36,741 nucleotides of DNA, taken from assembly GCA_020427345.1 (NCBI GenBank), contig JAGQOO010000006.1:1-36741 (forward strand), read 5' to 3'. The position numbers and the translations under genes are program-made. Shown here one piece after another: positions 1 through 7,690 of the stretch; position 1 is the stretch's first letter, and each line of letters opens with the position of its first letter. The notes beneath the pieces are model-generated. The model worked only from the letters and a program-made list of their open reading frames with translations, ran no database searches and was not told the origin of the DNA. The stretch comes from Phycisphaerales bacterium. GTDB taxonomy: Bacteria; Planctomycetota; Phycisphaerae; UBA1845; Fen-1342.

Positions 1-2
1 AG

Positions 3-98
3 GACAGCCAGATTACGAGTCTGGTTGTCGTGGATGAGGATCGCCGGCCCATCGGCGTGCTGCGGCTGCTGGACATATTGAAGGCGGGGGTGTCGTAG
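3..98 (+). CDS. C-terminal fragment of KdsD/KpsF/GutQ-type isomerase (CBS domain)
   Basis: An open frame enters from the left edge and stops at TAG 96-98. Its 31 visible residues include SLVVVDEDRRPIGVLRLLDI, the end of a CBS domain. In arabinose-5-phosphate isomerases (KdsD/KpsF/GutQ) the protein ends almost exactly here, with a motif of the form hhDhLxAGv; this fragment ends LDILKAGVS. Family knowledge: these enzymes convert ribulose-5-phosphate to arabinose-5-phosphate for Kdo synthesis, using an N-terminal SIS domain followed by two CBS domains. Only the last beta-alpha unit is visible, so another CBS-domain protein cannot be excluded. Confidence 0.6.
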   Translation, partial: DSQITSLVVVDEDRRPIGVLRLLDILKAGVS

Positions 99-211
99 GG
101 CGCCAATCTGATCGAGTTTCGATCCAACGCCGCCCAGGGTTGGCCGGTGTCAGTGGGCGTGGCTTGCTTTGATGTGGGTCGATGATCCGACCGATGCGCT
201 CGTCACCTTGG

Positions 212-299
212 CTTGCTTGGCCACTGCTCAAGAGCAGTGGCACACATGGGGGTTACTTGCTTGGCACTGCTCAAGAGCAGTGGCACACCTGGAGGTTGG
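212..299. repeat. Two tandem 44-bp repeats carrying a 20-bp palindrome
   Basis: Two copies (212-255 and 256-299) each begin CTTGCTTGG, continue through a palindrome and end GGCACAC plus a G-rich tail. In copy 1 the palindrome CCACTGCTCAAGAGCAGTGG (221-240) is perfect. Copy 2 (265-282) has lost one C at its left end. A degenerate relative of the CTTGCTTGG part lies at about 164-173. The rest of 99-384, between the isomerase and prfB, holds no convincing gene. The element could be a dispersed palindromic repeat, a hairpin acting on the upstream transcript, or a protein-binding site; the sequence alone does not decide. Confidence 0.8.
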
Positions 300-334
300 T
301 TGGAGACGGACGGGGCATGTTCCCGGCGTGCCGG

Positions 335-340
335 TATACT
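335..340 (+). promoter_or_regulatory. Possible -10 element for prfB (TATACT)
   Basis: TATACT stands out in GC-rich sequence 45 nt before the prfB start codon and would give a short leader. No good -35 hexamer is visible 16-18 bp upstream, so this is only a candidate. Confidence 0.3.
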
Positions 341-384
341 CGGCGAACCGCCATTGAGGCGCATCGATTCAGGTCTGGAGCGTA

Positions 385-1504
385 ATGATGCAGGTCGGCC
401 ACACTGATCCGACGACAATTCTCGACGAACTCACGGCTCGCATCACGGCGATGCGGGACTCTCTTTGACCTGCCGGGCAAACTCGCGCGACTCGCTGAGC
501 TGACGGACAAGATGGGGCAGCCGGGTTTCTGGGACGATCAGGATGCCGCCCAGAAAGTCGTGGCTGAGATGAAGCAGCTGCGCGCCATCTCGGAGCCGGT
601 ATCGAAACTCGTCAGCCGCGCGGACGACGCGCAGGTACTGCTGGAACTCGCTCGCGAAGATGGGGGAGAGGATTCGCGCGCCGAAGCGCTGACGGAGCTG
701 GAGTCCCTCGGCCAAGAAACGGATCGCGTCGAGCTACTGACGTTACTCGGTGGCAAGAACGACTCGCTGCCGTGCTTTTTCAGCATTCAGGCCGGCGCGG
801 GCGGGGTGGACGCGTCCGATTTCGCCGAAATGCTGCTCCGCATGTATCTGCTGTACATCGAACGCGCTGGCTACAGTGTCACCGAAGTGGATCGTCGCGA
901 CGGCGAAGAGGCCGGCATCCAATCCGTCACGTTGCGTATCGAGGGGCCGTACGCGTACGGGTATTTTTCTTGCGAAGCGGGCGTTCATCGGCTCGTTCGG
1001 ATCAGCCCTTACAACGCCCAAGGCAAGCGGCAGACGTCGTTCGTTGGCGTGGATGTTGTACCGGAGTTTGAGGAGTCCGACGTCGAAGTCGCCGAGGCGG
1101 ATCTGGATTTTGAGTATTTCCGCCGCGCGTCCGGGGCTGGCGGACAGAACGTCAACAAGCTGGCGACCGCCGTGCGGGTTCGACACAAGCCGTCGGGACT
1201 GATCGTCGAGTGCGTGAACGAGCGGAGCCAGGCGCAAAATAAGCGCATGGCGCTCAGCATCCTGAAAAGCCGGCTGGAGCAGATGGAGCAGGCCCGCCGC
1301 GACGCGGAACTCGCCAAGCTGTACAGCGAGAAGGGTGAGATCGCCTGGGGCAACCAGATTCGCAGCTATGTGCTGCACGGCTCGACCATCCACGTGAAAG
1401 ACCATCGCACAAATCTGGCGATTGGAGATACGCAGCGCGTCTTGAATGGCGATATCCAGCCGTTCATCGACGCCCGGCTGCGGCAGCGCGTTCGGCAGGA
1501 GTAG
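385..1504 (+). CDS. prfB: Peptide chain release factor 2, programmed +1 frameshift
   Basis: RF2 ends translation at UGA and UAA by hydrolysing peptidyl-tRNA in the ribosome. The gene is in two frames. Frame 1 runs from ATG 385 (or ATG 388; GGAG at 377-380 serves either) to CTT TGA at 463-468 and encodes 27 codons ending MRDSL. Skipping T466 joins it to the frame from GAC 467 to TAG 1502-1504, giving about 372 residues; E. coli RF2 has 365. The body shows SIQAGAGGVDASDFAEMLLR, HRLVRISPYNAQGKRQTSF and the catalytic loop GAGGQNVNK. Oddity: the stop-codon-reading tripeptide is SPY rather than the usual SPF. A conventional caller would start it at GTG/ATG 512 and lose the N-terminus. The ankyrin gene follows closely on the same strand. 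Confidence 0.95.
463..469 (+). promoter_or_regulatory. RF2 autoregulatory +1 frameshift site CTTTGAC
   Basis: CTT TGA C matches the classical prfB slippery site exactly. The in-frame stop is the UGA that RF2 itself reads and is followed by C, a weak termination context. When RF2 is scarce the ribosome slips from CUU to UUU and reads GAC. The stimulatory internal Shine-Dalgarno is weak here: CGGGA at 454-458 rather than AGGGGG. Confidence 0.93.
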
Positions 1505-1540
1505 CGCTTTCCGCCGCCGGTGGCCTTTCAGGAGCCGGTG

Positions 1541-2731
1541 TTGCGTATTTCCGCCATTTTGGTGATCACGGTTTTGCTGGTCGGCTGCCGACCGCCGCCG
1601 CCTCAGTCGTCGCTTTTCGACGCGGCTCGGCTCGGTAGCGTCGCACAGATCGAAATGCGCCTGAGTGAGGGCGTCAAGGTCGGTCAGACGGACGCCATCG
1701 GCGCTACTGCGCTTCACTACGCCGCGTTGCGCGGTCACGTGCCGGTTGTCGAACTCCTGTTGAGATCCGGTGCGGATCCGAGCGCGCGCGATGAATCGCG
1801 CAGGACACCTCTGCATTACGCCGCAAGCATGGCGCAGGCGGCCGTGATGCGGCGGCTGGTCGAGGCCGGCGTTGACGTTTCGCTGGTGGATGATCATGGG
1901 ATGACGGCGGCGCACTTGGCCACGGTGTCCGAAGTGCCGCCCGCGCAAGTGATCGACGCGTTGACGGCGCTGCGCGACGCAAAGGCAAATCTGCTGGCGC
2001 GCGATCATGAGCGCCGCACGCCGGCGTATATGGCGGCGGTGACCGGGCAGGTCGGCGTGCTGGAGTTTCTGGTCGAAAGCGGCGCGACCCTGCGTGGGCC
2101 GGACGCGTACGGCATGACGCTACTTCATGCCGCGGCACGGGGGGCGGGGATACGCCGCGACGTTCCGCATCGCGCGATGGTCCATTATCTGTTAGAGCAT
2201 GAACTCGAGATCGACGCGACAGATGTGCAAGGTCGGACACCGCTGCTGTTCGCCGCGCAGGCCGGGGCTGCGGATGTTGCTGAGATGCTCATCAGCCGTG
2301 GGGCGAAAGTGGACGCCCGCGATATTCAGGGGATGGGCGCGCTGCATTACGCGCTGAGCGACAAGGATGCGCCGCTGGAGGAGCGGTTGCGGACACTGAC
2401 CGTGCTGCTCAGCCTCGGCGCGGATGTGGACGCGAAGAACGACTCTGGCGATACGGCGTTGCATATCGCGGCTGATATTGGTGATACGGCGTCGGCGCGG
2501 CTGCTGGTTCGCCAAGGGGCAGCCGTCAACGCCCAGACGCGCGACGGAATGACGCCGTTGCACGCGGCGGCGAAACGCGGTTCGGCGGAACTGGTCGCGT
2601 TTCTGCTGTCGGAAGGCGCCGATGTCGACGCGCGCACCCGGCTCGGCTCGACGCCGCTGAATCTGGCGCAGCGGAACAATCACCCGGCGGTGATCAAGCT
2701 CCTCGAAGCGACCCAATCGAGCGGCGTTTGA
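1541..2731 (+). CDS. Ankyrin-repeat lipoprotein
   Basis: The N-terminus reads RISAILVITVLLVGC, a hydrophobic segment ending in a lipobox-like LVGC, then a proline-rich linker. This predicts a lipid-anchored envelope protein. The rest is a run of about ten ankyrin units with the recurring pattern GxTALHxAAxxGxxxxVxxLLxxGAD, for example TALHYAALRGHVPVVELLL and TPLHAAAKRGSAELVAFLL. Such repeats bind proteins; no catalytic domain is present. Three starts are in frame: GTG 1520, GTG 1538 and TTG 1541. AGGAG at 1530-1534 is best spaced (6 nt) for TTG 1541. The gene starts about 36 nt after prfB and may be co-transcribed. Its partner is unknown. Confidence 0.85.
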   Translation: MRISAILVITVLLVGCRPPPPQSSLFDAARLGSVAQIEMRLSEGVKVGQTDAIGATALHYAALRGHVPVVELLLRSGADPSARDESRRTPLHYAASMAQAAVMRRLVEAGVDVSLVDDHGMTAAHLATVSEVPPAQVIDALTALRDAKANLLARDHERRTPAYMAAVTGQVGVLEFLVESGATLRGPDAYGMTLLHAAARGAGIRRDVPHRAMVHYLLEHELEIDATDVQGRTPLLFAAQAGAADVAEMLISRGAKVDARDIQGMGALHYALSDKDAPLEERLRTLTVLLSLGADVDAKNDSGDTALHIAADIGDTASARLLVRQGAAVNAQTRDGMTPLHAAAKRGSAELVAFLLSEGADVDARTRLGSTPLNLAQRNNHPAVIKLLEATQSSGV

Positions 2732-2769
2732 GCCGCCCCTGCGCGGTTGCGGCGCCGTAACATGGCGTC

Positions 2770-4416
2770 ATGTCATTGCGCGATCCCCGGCAATCTGAAA
2801 CGGTGTGGCTGGCGCGCTCAATCATTCCCGGTTTTCGCGCGGGGGATCGGGCCGCGACGGCGATGATCACGTGCGGCGGCTCCGTTGTCGCGCTGGGGAC
2901 GCGGCGGCAGGCGCTGCGCTGGAAACGCGCTGGCGCGCGTGTAATCGATTTGTCGAATGTCGTCATTACACCGGGCTTGATCGACAGCCATACGCACTTG
3001 TTGTACTGGGCGCTCAACCAGTGCGAGGTTGTAGATCTGCGGGACGCGCGGCGGCCGGTTGATCTTGAGAGGGCGTTTCGCGCGTCGCGAGCCCAGCGCG
3101 CGGCGCGCGGCGAATCCGACTGGGTAGTTGGCGCCCGGTTGTCCGCTCGCGTGTTTGGCGATCGCTTTCCGACCGCGGCTGAATTAGACCGATATGTGCC
3201 GGATCGGCCGCTTTACGTGCGGAGCCATGACGGGCACACGGTGTGCCTGAATACGCGCGCCCTACAGGTCGCCCGCATTCGAAAGACTACGCGCGATCCG
3301 GTTGGCGGGCGGATCGCGCGAGATGATCGCGGCGCGCCGACCGGCGTGCTGCATGAGCGGGCGATCGAGCTTGTGTCCGACCCGGTGCAGCAACTGGCCC
3401 GATCTGAAGATGGAGGAGCGATGGCGCGCGTGGATCGCGCGCTCGATGGCGCATGCCGCGCATTGCGGATGATGGGGATTGTGGCGGTTCACACGATGGA
3501 TGGGCCTGAGTCGTTGCGCGCGATGCAGCGGCGTCGATCGCGGGATTCGCGAGGGCAGGGCGCCGAGGTTCGCGTCACACATGCGATTCCGCTGGCGATG
3601 CTGGATCATGCGACTGCGCTGGGCCTGCGGGCAGGGTTGGGTGATGATTGGCTGCGCGTCGCGGCGGTAAAGATATTCTCCGATGGCGCGCTGGGTTCGC
3701 GCACCGCGCTGATGTTTGAGGCCTATCCCGGAACGAAAGGTGACTATGGTCAGGCCGTGGTTGCGGGCGCGGAGTTGAGAGAAGCCGTTTGTCGAGCGGC
3801 GAGCGCCGGATGGCCGGTGTGGGTACACGCGATCGGCGATCGGGCGGTAAGTGAATCGCTCGACGCGATCGCGGCGGCGCGGAAGGTCGAGCCAACGCCA
3901 CTCCAGCATCGCATCGAGCATGCGCAGTGTGTGCGTCCGCGTGATGTGGCGCGAATGGCCCGATTGGGGGTCATCGCATCGATGCAGCCATGCCACCTGC
4001 CGGGCGATATCGCGAACGCGAACGCGGCCTGGCCGCGGGCGCGGCGCAACGCGTATCCGTTTCGGCGAATGCTGGAACGGGGCGTGACGCTGGCGTTCGG
4101 TTCGGACATGCCTATCGAGGAGCCTGCTCCGTGGCGGGGCCTGTGGGGGGCGACGTATCGCGCTGAATGGGGCGCTGACGCCCACGGCATCTGGTTTCCT
4201 GAACAGCGGACTACGATGCGCGAGGCGCTTTACGCCTTTACGCGCGGGGCGGCCATGTCGGTTGGAGATGAGGCGGGCGGTATTCTACGGCCGGGCGCCG
4301 GCGCGGACATGGCGCTTTGGTCAGACGATCCGCGCCGAACGCGTTCGCGAGAGTGCGCGGCACTGGCGGCGCTGGGTTCGATTGTGGGCGGCGGTGATCC
4401 GATTTGGGCGAAGTGA
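2770..4416 (+). CDS. YtcJ-like amidohydrolase (amidohydrolase 3 family)
   Basis: A 548-residue protein of the metal-dependent hydrolase superfamily. An N-terminal beta-sandwich portion leads to the metal ligands H74 and H76 in VITPGLIDSHTHL. Further family motifs follow: VRSHDGHT, VKIFSDGALGSRTALM, VHAIGDRAV, QHRIEHAQC and LAFGSDMPIE. The last third rejoins the beta-sandwich, with ARGA-type and GADMALWSDDP sequences typical of YtcJ. Family members hydrolyse amide or imide bonds of small molecules, and the substrate cannot be read from sequence. No signal peptide is seen, so it is probably cytoplasmic. The ROK kinase starts 13 nt after its stop, so the two probably form one transcript. Confidence 0.88.
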   Translation: MSLRDPRQSETVWLARSIIPGFRAGDRAATAMITCGGSVVALGTRRQALRWKRAGARVIDLSNVVITPGLIDSHTHLLYWALNQCEVVDLRDARRPVDLERAFRASRAQRAARGESDWVVGARLSARVFGDRFPTAAELDRYVPDRPLYVRSHDGHTVCLNTRALQVARIRKTTRDPVGGRIARDDRGAPTGVLHERAIELVSDPVQQLARSEDGGAMARVDRALDGACRALRMMGIVAVHTMDGPESLRAMQRRRSRDSRGQGAEVRVTHAIPLAMLDHATALGLRAGLGDDWLRVAAVKIFSDGALGSRTALMFEAYPGTKGDYGQAVVAGAELREAVCRAASAGWPVWVHAIGDRAVSESLDAIAAARKVEPTPLQHRIEHAQCVRPRDVARMARLGVIASMQPCHLPGDIANANAAWPRARRNAYPFRRMLERGVTLAFGSDMPIEEPAPWRGLWGATYRAEWGADAHGIWFPEQRTTMREALYAFTRGAAMSVGDEAGGILRPGAGADMALWSDDPRRTRSRECAALAALGSIVGGGDPIWAK

Positions 4417-4429
4417 GAAGGAACGCGCG

Positions 4430-5356
4430 ATGAAGCTGGCGATCGGCGTTGATCTGGGTGGCACGGATATCAAAGTCGGTGTGATGGATCGACCGGGAGT
4501 GCTGCTCAAAAAGGCGACACTTCCGACGCGCGCGGCCGATGGGCCCGATCAGGCGCTGGATCGTCTTGCCGAGCACATTAGGGAGCTGGCGCGGCGGCTC
4601 GGGTTGCGGACGGATGAGATCGCCGCGATTGGTGTCGGCGCGCCGGGGCCGATCGATCGCGACGCTGGAGTGTTGATCGCGGCGCCGAATCTGCCTGGCT
4701 GGGAGAACACGAAGATCTGTCCGCGCCTGTCGGTAGCGCTTGGGGCGCCGGTGTCGTTGGAGAATGACGCGAACGCGGCCGCGTTTGGGGAGTTTGCGCA
4801 TCGCATCGCGGCCGGCGAGCGGATTTCGTCGATGGTGCTGTTTACTTTGGGCACCGGTGTTGGCGGCGGCGTTGTTATCGATCGACGGCTTGTTCGCGGT
4901 TCTTACGACAGCGCCGGCGAAATCGGCCACATGATCGTCGAAGCGGACGGACGCAAGTGCCCATGTGGACAATCCGGCTGCCTCGAACGCTACGCGTCGG
5001 CGACGGGCATCAGCGCGACGTTTCAGGAACGTGGCGGAGCGGCCGTTCAAATGACGCGCGACATCTGCTCGAAAGCGGAACGGGGCGATCCGATCGCGAT
5101 GGGCGCTTTTGACGTGGCGGCCAAGATGCTCGCGATTGCAATCATCAACCTCCAACACTTGCTCAACCCGGAGTTGATCGCGCTCGGGGGCGGCGTCGCA
5201 GCGGCGGGCAATGTGTTGCTTGAGCCTGTGCGGCGTTACGCTCGTGAGCTTACCTGGCGGCTCGTGGATGACTTGCCGCGCATCGAGCTCGCGGTAGCGG
5301 GCAATGACGCGGGAATGCTGGGGGCTGCGGCGTTGGCACTAACAAATCAACAGTAA
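4430..5356 (+). CDS. ROK-family sugar kinase (glucokinase-like)
   Basis: A 308-residue ATP-dependent sugar kinase. The phosphate-binding loop is AIGVDLGGTDIKVGV at the N-terminus. The sugar-binding and catalytic segment LENDANAAAFGE lies near residue 105. The ROK zinc signature combines GHMIVEADGRKCPCGQSGCL (one His and three Cys) with the ROK consensus ERYASATGI. The C-terminal adenosine loop is LIALGGGVAAAG. The frame is open upstream to 4262, inside the previous gene, but ATG 4430 is chosen because AGAAGGA precedes it and the family begins here. Glucokinase is the likeliest role; other ROK members use N-acetylmannosamine, fructose or allose. Confidence 0.9.
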   Translation: MKLAIGVDLGGTDIKVGVMDRPGVLLKKATLPTRAADGPDQALDRLAEHIRELARRLGLRTDEIAAIGVGAPGPIDRDAGVLIAAPNLPGWENTKICPRLSVALGAPVSLENDANAAAFGEFAHRIAAGERISSMVLFTLGTGVGGGVVIDRRLVRGSYDSAGEIGHMIVEADGRKCPCGQSGCLERYASATGISATFQERGGAAVQMTRDICSKAERGDPIAMGAFDVAAKMLAIAIINLQHLLNPELIALGGGVAAAGNVLLEPVRRYARELTWRLVDDLPRIELAVAGNDAGMLGAAALALTNQQ

Positions 5357-5415
5357 TCGGCGACGGTCGCAGCGATCGGTTTATTCACAGGCCCAGTGTC
5401 AAAGCATTCAGGTCG

Positions 5416-5847
5416 CTATGTGCGAACGCGCGGCAAGCACAGCAACGCAATCAGGATTACACCGATTAGCGTTCCGAAGGGAAGATACCACAGCCCCGCG
5501 ATTGCGCACGCCAGCATGGCCCCCCATCCGCTGCGCGCGCGAAACCCGAACATCGCAATCGAGACAAGCCACGCTGCGCCGAGGGCAACGTGAATCAACT
5601 TCATGGCCGTCGATCGGGGCGGGATTCCGACAGCCGCCACCACTTTCGACCACGGTCCCAACTGGCCGGCGAATCTGCCTGAGGCTGGCGTGACATAGTC
5701 CCCCGTTGTGAGCGCATGAACGCCGTCAAACGCCAGCCAGGCGCCTTCGACGAATGCAAGGGACATCACGACATAGGCCAACCAGTGCAGGCGGCGGGGG
5801 CGGGTAGGATCGGGCAATACAGGATTCGGTGTGTTCTGATCACGCAT
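5416..5847 (-). CDS. Small integral membrane protein, unknown function
   Basis: This 143-residue protein is not assigned a function. It has a proline-rich charged N-terminus, then about four hydrophobic segments: LHWLAYVVMSLAFVEGAWLA, MKLIHVALGAAWLVSIAMFG, and two in the C-terminal third around GAMLACAIAGLWYLPFGTLI and GVILIALLCLP. The GLWYLPFGTLIG segment resembles short membrane proteins annotated as hypothetical in many bacteria. It is convergent with the ROK kinase (59 nt between stops, no clear terminator) and lies downstream of the flagellin 1 terminator, so it is probably transcribed on its own. No flagellar role is implied. Confidence 0.7.
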   Translation of the reverse strand: MRDQNTPNPVLPDPTRPRRLHWLAYVVMSLAFVEGAWLAFDGVHALTTGDYVTPASGRFAGQLGPWSKVVAAVGIPPRSTAMKLIHVALGAAWLVSIAMFGFRARSGWGAMLACAIAGLWYLPFGTLIGVILIALLCLPRVRT

Positions 5848-5910
5848 GTCGCGACCCCTGAAGCAACAGCGCCACTGGTATGGGAGCGATGGCTACGCTC
5901 GCATCATACA

Positions 5911-5948
5911 GAAAAACAACGGGCGAGCCTTCCATTGCTCGCCCGTCG
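5911..5948 (-). terminator. Intrinsic terminator after flagellin 1
   Basis: Inverted repeat 5919-5928 / 5937-5946 (ACGGGCGAGC and GCTCGCCCGT, 10 bp perfect, 8-nt loop). Read on the minus strand it is followed at once by TGTTTTTC. GC-rich stem plus U-tract, about 35 nt past the flagellin 1 stop, marks the end of the flagellar transcript. Confidence 0.88.
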
Positions 5949-5981
5949 TTGTGATCAGCGGGGGTCGTCGTTCAGGATCGT

Positions 5982-7397
5982 TTAGCCGAGCAACGCCAAG
6001 GCCTGCTGCGGCTGCTGGTTCGCCAATCGCAGCGTATTCGTCGCCGACTGCGCCAGGATCTGGGCACGCGTCAACTGGCTGGTCTCGAAGGCGAAGTCCG
6101 TGTCGCGGATCGAGCTCTCGGCCGCGGTCGTGTTCTCGTATGAGACGAGTAACGAGTTCGCGGTCGTTTCCAGCGTGTTCTTCTGGAAGGCGCCGATTCG
6201 GCCGCGAAGCTCCGAGACCTGCGTCTGGGCGAGGCGGACGATGCGTTGTGCCGTCAGGTAGTTTCCGGTGTCGAGCGAATTGGCTTGGCCGCTGCCCAGC
6301 GAGGAGAGGAAGCCGACGTTGCCCTTGCCCAGCGAACTTGTTGCGACATTCGAAACGCCAAAGCTGGCCACGCCGTTCAGATTGACTGTCGGAGCGATCG
6401 CGAAGTCCGCCCCGCCGCCGGTGACGTGGAATGTTCGCGTGCCCGGCGCTCCGCCGAATGTCGCCGACAGATCAAGTTCCAGATTGAGCGTCGAAGACTG
6501 GAGGCGGGCGTTGAGACCGCGAACATCGGCCTGTACCCCGTTTACGAAGACGACGGCGTCGACACCGTGATCGTCGGTTCCGGGATCATCGCTGGTCGTC
6601 GCGAATGTGCCGGTCAGCGCGTTGACGGACACGAACTGCGAGGAGCCGAACTCGGTCGAGGACAGCACGAGCGACGTGCCGGAAATGGTAGCCGACACGC
6701 CGGTCAGTTCGGTCGCCTCGTTGACGGCGGTCGCGACAGTCGCGATGGCGGTGCCGGACGCGAAGCTGAAGACTTCGGTGCCCTGATTGCCGCTCACTTC
6801 GATCGTCGTCGTGCCCGTGCCGGTGGCCGAGCCCGAGTAGACCAGTCGGGCGGCCGAGGCGCCGGTGGTGACTTCGACGACGACGGCGCGGGTCGCGTTG
6901 TTCGCGAGGCGGGCGCCGAGGATGTCGACGTTTGTGAAGTCCGCGGCGGCGACGCCGGACGTTGTATAATCGAGTTCGCCGCTGAGCAGTTTCTTGCCCT
7001 GGAACTCGGTGGAGTTAGCGATGCGGTTGATGGACGAGAGGATCGCGTCAATCTGGAGTTGATTGGCGCGGCGCTCGTCATCGCTGATGCCGGCTTCGTT
7101 GGCGCTGTGGTCGACAAGCTCTTCGAGTTCGACGAGGAGCGAGTTGACCTCGATCAGGCCGCCTTCCGCCGTCGCGATGACGTTGTTGGCGCGGCTGATG
7201 TTGGTCAGCGCGGCGTTGATCGCCGTCTTTTCGGCCCGCAGCGTTTCAGAGGCAATCAGGCCGGCCGGGTCGTCCTTGCCGACGTTGATTCGAAGGCCCG
7301 TGCTGAGACGATTCAGCGACGTGTCCAGTCCGCGGTTCTGAGCAGTCAGCACGCGCTGAGCGATCAGGGACTGAATGTTGGTGTTGATGCGACTCAT
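5982..7397 (-). CDS. fliC: Flagellin 1
   Basis: A 471-residue filament subunit, exported by the flagellar type III system and polymerised at the tip. The N-terminal D0/D1 region is classical: MSRINTNIQSLIAQR, then LNRLSTGLRI and DDPAGLIASETLRAE. The C-terminus has the matching helices, AESSIRDTDFAFETSQLTRA to ANQQPQQALALLG. Residues of about 150-380 are a Thr/Ser/Ala-rich central region likely to form the exposed domain. GGAGG at 7411-7407 precedes the ATG by 9 nt and sits in a small hairpin. It is the last gene of the cluster and has its own terminator. Flagellin 2 upstream has similar ends and length, so they are probably paralogues. Confidence 0.95.
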   Translation of the reverse strand: MSRINTNIQSLIAQRVLTAQNRGLDTSLNRLSTGLRINVGKDDPAGLIASETLRAEKTAINAALTNISRANNVIATAEGGLIEVNSLLVELEELVDHSANEAGISDDERRANQLQIDAILSSINRIANSTEFQGKKLLSGELDYTTSGVAAADFTNVDILGARLANNATRAVVVEVTTGASAARLVYSGSATGTGTTTIEVSGNQGTEVFSFASGTAIATVATAVNEATELTGVSATISGTSLVLSSTEFGSSQFVSVNALTGTFATTSDDPGTDDHGVDAVVFVNGVQADVRGLNARLQSSTLNLELDLSATFGGAPGTRTFHVTGGGADFAIAPTVNLNGVASFGVSNVATSSLGKGNVGFLSSLGSGQANSLDTGNYLTAQRIVRLAQTQVSELRGRIGAFQKNTLETTANSLLVSYENTTAAESSIRDTDFAFETSQLTRAQILAQSATNTLRLANQQPQQALALLG

Positions 7398-7404
7398 GTC
7401 CTAT

Positions 7405-7418
7405 AGCCTCCAAAGGCT
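7405..7418 (-). promoter_or_regulatory. GGA-loop hairpin over flagellin 1 Shine-Dalgarno (CsrA-type site)
   Basis: On the mRNA the stem AGCC/GGCU (7418-7415 with 7408-7405) encloses the loop UUUGGA. The Shine-Dalgarno GGAGG spans loop and stem. A second GGA (7401-7399) lies directly before the start codon. CsrA proteins bind GGA in hairpin loops and block ribosomes at such sites. The stem is short and CsrA binding is inferred. Confidence 0.45.
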
Positions 7419-7582
7419 TTCGAACGCCGTCGGCCCGTCAGGCCGACTGGACCCTGCCACGTTCGGCTCGAAATTTTCCGCCGCGCGACCCCTGGTCCCG
7501 CGACTCTGAACGTTTTGGGAATCGTCGCGCGCCGTCAGCGGCTTGATTAGAGGGCCCAGCGGATTCGGGGGCGCGCAAAGCG

Positions 7583-7623
7583 AGTCGGGCGATTCGCGGG
7601 GTTTTCCAGCGGATCGCCCGACT
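7583..7623. other. Long stem-loop between the flagellin genes
   Basis: AGTCGGGCGAT (7583-7593) and ATCGCCCGACT (7613-7623) are perfect 11-bp inverted repeats around a 19-nt loop, 68 nt or more downstream of the flagellin 2 stop. No U-tract follows on either strand. It could stop transcription weakly, protect the flagellin 2 mRNA 3' end, or mark processing. The remainder of 7398-7690 holds the flagellin 1 leader, including a second hairpin (GTCGGCC 7429-7435 / GGCCGAC 7441-7447). No recognisable gene is present. Confidence 0.6.
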
Positions 7624-7690
7624 GCGGGCATGGATGGGCCTGTTTTTATCACGCCTCCACCCTTGCGGCTTCGGCGCGATTTTCTGTCCG

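Noticed and set aside
212-299. Repeats as a CRISPR array
   Set aside because: Only two adjacent copies with no spacers of regular unique sequence, and no cas gene in the window.
743-2008. 421-residue minus-strand open frame
   Set aside because: Antisense to prfB and the ankyrin gene, rich in Arg, His and Gln, with no recognisable domain.
6246-7406. 386-residue plus-strand open frame
   Set aside because: It lies opposite flagellin 1, is rich in Arg, Gly, Asp and Val and has no family features. It is an antisense shadow of GC-rich coding sequence.
7441-7470. Sigma-54 promoter upstream of flagellin 1
   Set aside because: A TGGCA is present but no GC at the required distance.
7527-7560. Sigma-28-like promoter upstream of flagellin 1
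   Set aside because: A CAAG-N15-GACGATTC match is too poor against the TAAA-N15-GCCGATAA consensus, and flagellin 2 has no better match.
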